Assembly: GCA_010094045.1 (NCBI GenBank)
Contig: ML986620.1
Coordinates: 57,413 to 121,412, forward strand
Direction of reading: 5' to 3'
Length of the DNA stretch: 64,000 bases
Source of the DNA: Lojkania enalia
Lineage: Eukaryota; Ascomycota; Dothideomycetes; Pleosporales
In this document: piece by piece, positions 10,400 to 20,563 of the stretch
Numbering within the stretch: the first letter of the stretch is position 1
How the letters are laid out: the number at the start of each line of letters is the position of its first letter
Notes under the pieces: model-generated
Databases searched by the model: none
Told to the model about the DNA's origin: nothing
The model's input: only the letters and a program-made list of their open reading frames with translations
Program-made: the position numbers and the translations under genes

Positions 10400-13300
10400 T
10401 TAGACCCTAGCGCCCAATTAAAAATCCAGACGTAATATCGTATTTAGGTCTTATTTATTCAGGTTTCTAGCGTGGTAATCTTCTACGGCAGTTGTCTCAG
10501 CAAAGTTACTAGCCGGGTACCATTCTAGGTCGTGATAGCTAGTCTACTTAACTAGGTATTCGTGCCAGCGTCTCTGTCGGTTGTAGTAGAGGTCTTCTAT
10601 TCGCTCGACGAGGTATTCTAGTTCTCTATCAATCTCGATAGGTTCAGGGTTGTGTACTTGTTAACTAGGCAAGTAGTTAGACGACTTGGGTGCTGGCCGT
10701 AATAGCGATATATAGAATATAGAATGTATTTTAGCCGATTCGGGTAGCTTTAGTCTATAAGCGTACGAGGACACCTTTATAATAACCTTATAGGGGCCTA
10801 TATTCTTCTAGTTAAGCTTTTTTAACGGTCTTCATGTGCGTATATTTCTAGCGTCTAGCTAGACTAGATTACTAATCTAATAGTTAGAGGCTGGTATGCG
10901 CTTGCGGTTAGCGTACTCTTATTAGAGCGCTTGTACCCAGGTGAGTTCTTCTCTAATATACTCTATAATATCCTTTATCTTATTAACTAGTCTATTAGCT
11001 TTCTAGACTATTAGGAACTATTTTAGCAGTTAATAGATCCCTGTAGGCGGCTCGAAGCTTATTTAAGGGTGCTGGCTAAAGTAGGCTAGAAACGGGGAGA
11101 CTTTTATTAATTTAGATACTGTATTGTTCGCTTTAAACTGCACTGTTAGTAGCTATTCAACCTAGTTATCTTATTTATAGCTAGTATAGGCTCAGAGAAC
11201 TTGTTCTATTACTACGTTAGCGTTCTCTATCTAGCTATCAGTTTCTAGGTAGAAGCTAGTTAATATATACGTGTCAATTTATAGCTGTTTATAGAACTCT
11301 TAGTAGAAGGTAGAAATAAACTATATCCTACGGTCGGACGTAATAGTACGTAGTAGTCTATAGTAAACCTATATATAGCGACGGAACAGTTAGACAATAT
11401 TAGGAGCTTTAATTCTTGCGTATAGTATTAGGTGTCTATACTTACTAAGCCTATTAACTACCACTATAATATTCGTACAATCTTCTAATTCTGGTAGATT
11501 AGTTATAAAGTCTATAGAGATGTTTTAAAACCTTCGTTTAGGTATAGGCAACGGTTTTAGTAATTTATAGTACTTCTCTTTAGAAGCCTTACTTCTTCGG
11601 CATATATAATAACAGCCTATATATTATTATACCGAGTCGAACATCTTTAACTAATAGTACTTGCGCTAGAGTAGTTCTAAGATCTTTCCTTAACTAGGGT
11701 ATCTGCCGGACGGCGAGTTGTAGACAGCTTATAGCAGCTTAAGCTTTAGCTTGTTGTAGTCTAATACTATAAGTCGATCTTAGTAGTATAGTCGGTTGTT
11801 ACGCTTTTTATAATTAGCTAGAGTTAGGAGCTTAGATCAACGGGCTCCTTCTTTTAGTAGCTTTAGGGTATCTTAAATCAGGTTATTATTTAGGTATTCC
11901 TCGTCGATAATCTCTATAATCGGTCGGCCTACTTCTATCTATTAGAATAGTTTAGGACGAAGTAATATCTGTTAATAACCTCTACAGGCCTCTTTTTATA
12001 CAGGCTCGTCCTATAACCTTTAAGTTAAGGTATTAGACTTCTCTCCAAGTTTTCCGGGTCAGTATATAATACTAAAGTTAAACCTTAACAGATATTCTAA
12101 CTAATAGGCCTATTAGTAGCTTAGCTGCTTTATTATTATAAAGTACTATAGGTTCTTATAATCGTTTAGTACTTCTATAAGAAATACTACACCTTCTAAT
12201 TCGGGCCTCTATTACTTAAAATATTAGATAATCGTAAGCAGTTCCTTATTATATATCTTATAATTGCCTTTAGTAGAGTTTATACGCTTAGAGAAGTAGG
12301 TAACAGGTCTTAGTTTACTATTAACGCCTCTCTGGGATAGTACGCCGGCTGTTATAAAGTTAGACGCATCGGCTTCTACTACTATTAGTAGCTTAGGGTT
12401 GAAGTATTAGAAAATTAGTATAGAGATAAAAGTATCCTTCAGGTAGTCGAAGGAATATTAATAGCTATTATTCCAGTCGAATCGAGTATTCTTCTTAGTT
12501 AGGGCTACTAAGGGGGAGACTTTCTATAAGAAGTTACTAATAAATTATTGGTAGAAGTTCGCGAAGCCTATAAAGGCTTAAACATCTTTTATATTCTTAG
12601 AGTATTCCTAGTTAACGATTGTTTCTACCTTCTTTAGGTCTATACAGATCCCTTCTATAGTAATTATATACCCTAGATAGGTTACTTCTAACTAGTAGAA
12701 CTCGTACTTATCTATATTAAGCTGTAGACCATTCGCTTTTAAGGCTTCAAGGACTAGCCAGATATACTACTTATAATCCTTCAGATTCTTACTAAATATT
12801 AGGATATCGTTAATATAGGCAGTATAGAATATATTAAAGTATAGTCTTAGCACGTTATTTATAAAGTGCTGGAACGTACTTAGAGTGTTAGCTAGGCTAA
12901 AGGGTATTACTAGATATTTAAACAGCCTGTAGCGTATATAAAAGGTAGTCTTCTATTTGTCTCCCTTAGCAATCCTTAGCTTATTAAACGCGGTAATAAT
13001 ATCGAGTTTTATATAGTACTTAGTCTTACTAAGTCAGGTTAATATTTCTTGGATTAGTAGAATCGGGTATCGGTTCTTAATAGTAATAGTATTTAGGGCT
13101 CTGTAGTTTACGCAGAATTGGAGGCCACCTCTAGGTTTCTTTATAAAGATTATAGGTACAGCTACTAGTAATAAGCTTGCTCTAATAAATCCCTTAGATA
13201 AGTTCTTATTAAGATACTTCCTTAGTACCTTCAACTCGTTTTAGGACATCCCGTAGAGTAGACCGAAGCTGGCTTACTTACTATTCTCTAGTTTAATCTT

Positions 13301-15485
13301 ATAATCGTACGGTTGTCGTTTAGGTAGCTTATCCGCATCCTTATATAAGAAGACGGATAATAGGTTGTAGTATTCTTTAAGCACTTTAGTAATAGGGTTA
13401 GTATATACCTTTAGGGCTAGAGCCTTATTAATGTTAGCTATTAATACAGCGAAGATTTTATAGTTAGGTTATTAGGAGAGTTAGACCAGCGGTATAGTAC
13501 CTATATAGTATATATCTAGCTGTAGTACGGACTTTAAGTATTTAGGCTTAGATAGGTCCTTTTAGCTATAATTTTTATCTAAGGTTAGGTTGGTTTTAGT
13601 TTTAGGTTCTTTTAACTAGCGTAGTATCTTAGGCTACTAGTAATTATATCGGGTATAGCTTAACAGGCGGAGCTTTAAGCGGCGCTACCTAGGCTTCAGG
13701 CTATATAAGGGTCGTAAATTAGTTGCTCCGGGATCTCCTTTTATATTAGGTTCGGGTAGTTTACAGTCTTTAATAACCGTTTAGGCAGCCTATTAGCAGA
13801 CGGTAGTACTAGCAGATTGTAAGCATCGAGTTAGGCATTAGTTAGCGGTAAAGACCAGCTGTTCGTTCTCGTAGTCTAGGTTTATACGATACTTATATAT
13901 CTATAACTATCCTAGAATTAACTAGTATTTTCCTAGTATAGTTACGTAGAGATATACTGTCTCTAAATAGTTCAGGTGTCGGAGGGTTAGGGTAACTAAG
14001 TAGGAGATAGTCCCCCTATAGAAAACTTCTCTATTAAAGCCGGTCGGGTATAGGTTATACGAGAGTTATATCTTTCGGAGTTTTAGGGTATATATAAGGT
14101 CTCTATAGATATAGCTATAACTAGTAGCCCCAGTATTAATAAGAATATTAATATCTTGCTAGACTAGGTCTTAACAGATCGAGAAAGGAGCTAGGATCTA
14201 ATAGTCCTATAACTATTTCTGTAGGGGCTAGTTCTATAGATATATAGAGATTCGGTGTAGGCGCAGTCCTAGGAGGCGACTTACTTTTAGGACGGACCTT
14301 TTAGCGACGTTTTAGTCGGTAAGACTAGCTGCGTTCGGGAGCGAGAGTAACAGCCTTATCTATAAGATAACGAGCGTGTCGAGGATTGGTTGGAGGATCA
14401 GTTAGAGGATCGAGAGTAGGATCTACTGGGTGTAGTAGGGCTCTGAGACCCTTAACAGATTAATGGTAGAGGGGCGCTGTATTCTGGCGAAATATGTCCC
14501 TTACTACTATACTTATAACAGCGTCCTTTACGGCGGCGCCTTTCTTATTTATTAGAGCCTACAGGCGCGTAGCTAGAAGTATTAAGTTCTATAGCGTTCG
14601 GGTCCTTCTAGTAAGTAGTATAATACTTCGGTTGTTTACGGTAGTTGCCGGGCAGGTAATATAGGTTAGTATCGTACAGGGAAATTAGGTTGGCGTAGTC
14701 GTTTAGGGTGCTAGGTATTATAACACCTATTATGGTACGGCGGAGCTTATTAGAGAGAGAACGTCGGAGATATGCGATTTATCCGGTCTCGTTTAGTTCA
14801 GTGTCTGCAATCAGGCGTCGGAATTTAGCAAAGTAAGTAGGGAACCTGCTTTAGCCTTATTTTAAAGTCTCTAGCTTACTCTATACTATAGTCTCCTTGT
14901 TCCGGTCGCTATAGGTGGATTCTAAGAAGGCGACCAAGCTGTCTACAGAGTTAATACCCTTATCTATTAATGGGTCAACTAATATTGCTGGGTCTTATTC
15001 TAGACGGGAATAGGTATATAGAAGGCGGGTACGTTCAGTTAGGTATCGGTCAGCGTTTCCTTCTAGTTTATAGTAGAGCTTCCTAATAAAGTATAAAAGC
15101 TCTAAGCGTTTACTAGAGAATATTAGAGGGTTAGGTAAGCGGTCGGAACGGAAATACGGGTTATACGTAGTTTTAGGCGGATTAGGGGTTAACGCAGGTA
15201 TCTATTTAGAAGCTAGGGTTGTAGGCTGAGTCGGGCTAAGGGCGGGTGATAGTTCTATTACTGTTGATATGCTAGTAGCTGGTAGAGGGGTAGCTGTTTA
15301 GCGGCTACTGAATTCCCTTTATATCGCTTTAAGGTCTAACTTATAGCGGTTCTCCTGGGTTACTAAGGCCTCTGCTAGCATCTCGTTCTTCTACTATAAA
15401 AAGTCCAGCTTACCCTAGATCTCTTTAAGTATGCTAACGAGCGCATTCTTATCTATAGCGTGTAATAGTAGATAATATAATATAA
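10400..15485 (-). pseudogene. gag-pol of chromovirus copy 2 (RIP-inactivated)
   Basis: On the complement, gag runs from about 15470 to 14280 and ends in a zinc knuckle at about 14472-14527 that reads 'CYKYSSKGHISPEYS', two of the three Cys being Tyr. The protease site near 14126-14155 reads INTGAT instead of DTGA. The reverse transcriptase start is still open at 13234-13034 ('[20 protein letters not shown]', then 'VNYRALN'). The catalytic motif at 12806-12817 reads YIND, one of the two Asp being lost. Integrase follows, and a chromodomain ends pol at about 10464-10640. Every key change is G-to-A on the coding strand, as RIP produces. Confidence 0.9.
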
Positions 15486-15788
15486 TATTACAGACGCTCA
15501 CGCGTAGTTGGTTAATCACACTTTAAGCAGTTAACTCTATTACTACGTACTATATGTGAATATTAAGACGTTGCGTAAAGAACAGAGATATCTACATTAT
15601 ACAGGTTTTTATAGGGGCTAGGTCTGTGCTGCTGCACGGGCTAGCCAGGTTGGTAAAACCTTCCTCTATCGTGGTTAAGATAAGTCGGTTATATTCCAGC
15701 TAGCAGCTAATAGCTGTCGCTGGCAGCTGGTTCGGGTATTATAGTAAGGGTAGTATAGGTGCAGAGGTGTCGCGGTATTACCGTAATA
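15486..15788 (-). repeat. Right (5') LTR of chromovirus copy 2
   Basis: 303 bp, starting TATTACAG and ending CCGTAATA. The terminal CA has become TA, a RIP-type change. Confidence 0.9.
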
Positions 15789-15793
15789 GCATA

Positions 15794-18700
15794 TTACTCT
15801 TAATCCTATATATCTATACCCTTCTATTTCTAGTATTAATACTAGTTATTTCCTTAGATACTATTATATATAAGAGTCGATACTTTAATAGTAGCTATAG
15901 AAGGTTCTCTAAATTATATATTATTTATATGCTATCTAGACTTAAACCTAGGCCTTATTTAACTCTATTATTAGCTAACTCTAACACTAGCCGCGTTAAG
16001 TTATAAGAAAAGGCTATAGAGTTAATAGTTCTACTATAGCCCTAGAGCGTCGATAGGCACTCGCTGCTACTCGTATTCTAGATCTTAACCGTATTATCGT
16101 CTAACCCTAACGCTAACCGCGTTAAGTTGTAGGAGAAGGCTATAGAGTAGATAGTTCTACTATAGCTCTAAAGCGTTAATAGGTACTTGCTACTACTCGC
16201 ATCCTAGATCTTAACCGTATTATTATCTAACCCTAACACTAGCCGCGTTAAATTATAGGAGAAGGCTATAGAGTAGACCCTCCGGCTATAGCTCTAGAGT
16301 ATTAATAGGCACTCACCGCTGCTCGCATCCTAGATCTTAACCGTATTATTACTTAACCCTAACGCCAGCTGCGTTAAGTCGTAGGAGAAGGCTATAGAGT
16401 TAATATAAGAGCTGTAGCTATCGAGCGTCGATAGACAGTTACTCTATTAGTCCTATATTCCCGGCTTAATTACTATACCCTATAGCTCTTTATCTTTAAA
16501 TAGCGCTTGTATAACACTACGAGTTGGACTAAATAGAAGCGTACTATATGTTTAGAGTGGACTACTCTTAATTGCCAATTTATAATATATAATGAATCGC
16601 CGTGCGTCTCAAACTACTTCTATTATTAAGGATATAACCGCTCTCTCCTATTATAATTAGTAACGACTATCTTACGGAGTATAAGCTGGTAGAGAATTAC
16701 TTCGGTTAAAGCCTCTAGTCTAGATATTAAGACTATACCCTTTAACGTACTCGTGTAAAGGCTAACAGCTTCGAGCTAGTAAAGATACTTCTTTCTTATA
16801 AATCCGTCTACAACGCCTCTACTTATAAGAATACTCCTATCGTATATTAAAGAGTTAGAAATCTATTCGTAGAGGTAGTTAATCTAGTAGATATATAAGT
16901 ACCGCAACGCTGCTAGCGGATTAAACTTAGGCTATTATACCTACTTAATAGAGTATTCTAATATATCTAGCTAATATATATTTTACTAGAGATTTCTAGA
17001 TATAACCTGGATAGATCTAGAAAAAATATCTTAGTAGACCTTCCTAGTCCCGGACGGGAATATACTAACAGCTACTTTATCTAATAAGAAATCCTTAGCT
17101 AACTAGTAAATAATATATATATAATCTTTCTATAATATAAGAAATAAACTATATATATTTACTATTACCATAGTTGTTTACTCTATATTAGACCCTTAAT
17201 TAAGCAAGTCTACTAAAATAGAAAGCTTTTACAGATGTAGCGGACAGTACGCAATAACAACAGTAGAGAGAATCTAATAGTATAGTTCTAGGTTCCGGCG
17301 CTTTAACTACTTAATATACCCTATTATCCGTCTATATATATCTATTAGCTCTATTAGAACTTTTTTAAGAATTTATACTACCTTCTAGGGCTGTGTATCT
17401 TTAAGTTCTTTTATAACTAGAAATACCTAGAGGAATATACTGTTCGCTTTCTACTACATCTTCTCTTAAACCAATAATTAGAGTAACTGATTATACTAAA
17501 TCTATTCCAATTCTATAAAGCGATAGTTAATATAAGTATTAATAGTACGTAAGACTTGTGCAACATTTTCCTTTAGCTTAAAACTTAGCCTCGCTCTAGA
17601 ACTATCGAGTCGTAGTCGCTGCTCGATGTTAGCGTAGTTACAACTTATTAGTATCTACTTAATACGAGGTAATAGAGATAACTTCTATATAATAAAGGCT
17701 AGCAGCTTTTCTAGATCCTTTATACATTTGTCAAGCGCATTAATAAAGAAGTATATATTATTTAAGGTCGAGTCTTATAGGATATTTATAAAAATCTTAT
17801 ATAAAACAACCCAGATATTAGTATCTTTAAAAAGTGCTTTATCTATCTAGTTGTACTTCTTCTATAGATGTAAGATAAGTACTAGCTGCTAGTTAATAAG
17901 TATAAATAGGAGACTCCGTAATATAGCCGTTGCACTATTAATACGCGAGTTAGTAGCCTAATTAAAAAAGTACGAGAATAGAGTTATTTTAGCTATTAAC
18001 TTACTTAGCTTGTTAATAATACCGTAGAGTAGTATAGTCTTACCTTTACTAAAATCGCTTTTAATCTACAGTAGCCGGCTTTATAGGTTATTATACTAAT
18101 AGAGGAAGTTTGGGTTTTAGAGAATCTAGTAGTATAACTTCTTAAGTAGCCTACCCTTAGTCTTTTTAATACGCGCTTTATCCCGTTAGAGATTAATAAC
18201 GTATAAGTCTCTCGTATACTCCTCCAGCTTCTTAATCTCATCTTAGAGTCGAGTTAATACTCTTACCATCCTTTTACTATAGAAGAGAGATATATAAACT
18301 CTAAAAATTCCTAGTAACGAGTATACCTTATCTTCTTCGTACTTAGTCTAGCGTTTCTCTATCTATAATAAGTAATCGTTGATGTTAAAGTGCGACAGCG
18401 GTTTACCTTTAAATATTTACTCTAGAATACTAGTTATCGTATATATCTGTAATCGAAGGGAATCTTTATTACTAAGTCGCTTACGTTACTAGGAAAAGAA
18501 TTCGACTAAACGAGGTATAAGAAGCTTTTAAAGTGTCCAGCCTTAAGTAAACTATTTGCTTCTTCGAAAGGTAGACTCCTACTTAGAAATATTACTATTT
18601 ACCTTCTACTTATCTGTTAAGACATCTGATAGATAGATATAGCACCGAGTAGTATTACGATACTAGTAAAATATAGAGTTAATAGTATATAATAGCTTAG

Positions 18701-18962
18701 CCTTGTTTTCCTTATTAATATAATAGGTGTTAATCTAGAAGTAGTCTAAGCTATCTTACTTAGCTTACTCTACGTAAAACCGAATCTTCTTATACTTAGA
18801 TTTATCTGTGCTAGTGCTATTTGTTAAATTATTAAAGGTGACCTTATTAGAGTCCGCTTCCTATATATGCGAGAGAATCGTATAGCGAGGAATTATATTA
18901 TCGTTTAGTAAAGGCTCTGTAAGATAGTATCCACCAGCACCACCGTATTGTAAAAGGCGCAT
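15794..18962 (-). pseudogene. HET-NACHT-WD40 NLR (HNWD, het-d/het-e type), RIP-inactivated
   Basis: This is a STAND/NLR gene of the kind that controls heterokaryon incompatibility. ATG is at 18962 on the complement, and the product starts 'MRLLQYGGAGGYYLTEPLL', typical of HET N-termini. 'YTILSHI.EADSNKVTF' follows (family YAILSHTWE), then 'DYF.INTYYINK' (family FWVDTCCIN) and 'GWTL.KLL', which together make a HET domain (about 18962-18540). The NACHT leader 'KARIKKTKGRLLKKLYY' precedes 'FSKGKTILLYGIINKL', the decayed P-loop (family GDPGKGKT), at about 18030-18062. The NACHT body runs to about 17000. WD40 repeats end the gene (16480-15960). Dozens of TAG/TAA codons replace Trp or Gln codons, so it cannot be translated, yet its architecture is whole. 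Chromovirus copy 2 sits at its 3' end. Confidence 0.9.
15960..16480 (-). repeat. WD40 repeat array, exact 126-bp period
   Basis: Unit starts at 16046, 16172, 16298 and 16424 are exactly 126 bp (42 codons) apart. On the complement each unit reads like 'SIAFSYNLTRLALGLDDNTV' then 'KI.(D/N)(A/T)SS.ECL.TL'. The units are far more alike than WD40 repeats usually are, which is characteristic of fungal NWD genes whose repeats recombine. Confidence 0.9.
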
Positions 18963-19316
18963 CGTCTAGTATTAGGTTAAGTAGAATAAGCAGAAGAAAG
19001 AAGGCTTAGTTAACCTCAATTATAATAGTCTAGCTAGTAGCGCGAGTACAGCAAATTAATTACTATTCTTATCTAGCTAAGCTTTTAAGTTAGTAAATAT
19101 ATAGGTATTATTTATAAGTTAATATTTATATAAGAATTGTATTAGAGAGTAATAGTATAATACTGCTAATACGTGTATTTAGATTTTTGTAAAAAAGCTG
19201 TATTAGGCTAAAGCCGTTAAGTCGAGTACTTGTATAGCTAGATTGTAGTATAATAGGGCTTAACGGTACTAGTACGGTAATAAGAAGCGAAGCTACGACC
19301 TGTATAAACAATTCGA
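18963..19316. other. 5' flank of the NLR pseudogene
   Basis: A+T-rich stretch between the HET start codon and the right inverted arm. It would have held the promoter. A 61-codon open frame on the complement (19311-19126) has no recognisable features and starts without support. Confidence 0.4.
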
Positions 19317-20563
19317 TCCCGCTAGCGGAGGATAACTAATACGCTCCTACTATACCCTTACACCGGAGGCGATAGTTTATATATATAGCTGAAGAGAAGA
19401 GTATTATATATAGCTCTAGATAGTATAGAATTATACTAAGTATAGCTAAACTAAAACTCTACTAGTACTTATCCCTTATAAATATAAACGATCTAAATTC
19501 TTATAACTATTAAAGGTTGTATTAAAGTATATCTCTACAGCCCTAAAGGTTGTAGGGCTTATATAAGAAGCCGCTGGTTGTTTAAATATATAACAGCTGT
19601 ATTACTAAAGTATATAGAGCCTTTCTACCTTTATATACGCTTATAAAGACAGCGATTTACTAGTAAGGTTTAGTTAAACCTATATGCCGAAGCGTAGGCT
19701 TTAATTTCTAGGCCTACTGCGCTTTATCTTAGCTTTATTTTAACTTATATTATTTCTATTACATTGTATTCCCCTTTAATAAGCTGGGACTAGAGGTTGC
19801 TGCAGCTTAGTCTAGGAATCGGCATACTGACTTAAGAAGTATAAGAATATATTAGGCTCGATTAGGTTGTTCTATTAGTTAGTAGGAGGGATAATAGTAG
19901 ATTTTAGTACTTAGGGGCGGGCGCGATAGTATAGTTCTATATTATAACGTAGGTATCGCTGTATATAAGACTGGATCGCTATATTAAAGCTAGTTTTAAC
20001 GCTAGAAACGTATCAGCTAATTAAATAAGCGCCTGGCCTAAATTTTACTACTACTCCCAATCCTAAGTTAGGATTTAACGATAATCTAATAGCTTATACA
20101 ACTAGTACTAGCGTATATAGTAAGCGGTATAGGGTTATCTCGTATTAACCTAAATCGGTGGTTCGCTTCTGCTAGAAGTACTAATTAACGGGGCGGCGCT
20201 GTATAAAACTACGCCCTGTAGTATATATAGAGCTAATAATAACTTCCTAGTATTAGAGTATAGTTGTAAGGGTAAGATAAGACTATTCTATAAAGAATTA
20301 GAGTAAAAATAGGCTTAAGGTTAGCGCTATAAGTAGAGAAGTATATATATTATAATATAAGGCGCTGTTTAAATTAGGCGCTGAAGTAATAATATAAACG
20401 TAGTTTTTAGGTAAAGTAGAATATAGATATTTAGAATTAGCTGTAGTAGATTATTTTCGTTAAATTATAGTAATATTCGTCGTATATATAAGCTTTACAG
20501 TTGCTAAATATTAAAGTACCCCTTATTTATCTCGTTATACGGTGCATCTTACTATATAGTAAG
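19317..20563 (-). repeat. Right arm of the long inverted repeat
   Basis: This is the inverted partner of 8926-9715. Its outer end is a perfect 16-bp palindrome, CTTACTATATAGTAAG (20548-20563), preceded by TTATTTATCTCGTTATAC, so two related motifs stand in tandem at the tip as in the left arm. It includes about 470 bp (19535-20005) absent from the left arm, either an insertion here or a deletion there. Confidence 0.8.

Larger units (their letters stand above)
9972..15788 (-). mobile_element. Ty3/gypsy chromovirus, copy 2 (5817 bp, both LTRs)
   Basis: LTRs lie at 9972-10274 and 15486-15788, both 303 bp. The flanks are ATATA (9967-9971) and GCATA (15789-15793), which differ only by the transitions expected of RIP, so they are read as a decayed 5-bp target duplication. 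The purine tract next to the left LTR is the complement of about 10275-10287. Gene order matches copy 1. It lacks the Fot-like insertion and most of the 3' short repeats. It lies inside the inverted-repeat unit, close to the 3' end of the NLR pseudogene. Confidence 0.9.

Noticed and set aside
15767..16006. 79-codon + frame
   Set aside because: It lies antisense to the end of the NLR pseudogene and overlaps LTR 15486-15788. Its hydrophobic composition comes from A+T-rich DNA.
18005..18241. 78-codon frame on the complement
   Set aside because: It is in a shifted frame. The NACHT reading ('KARIKKTKGRLLKKLYY' ... 'GKTILLYG') is in another frame of the same strand.
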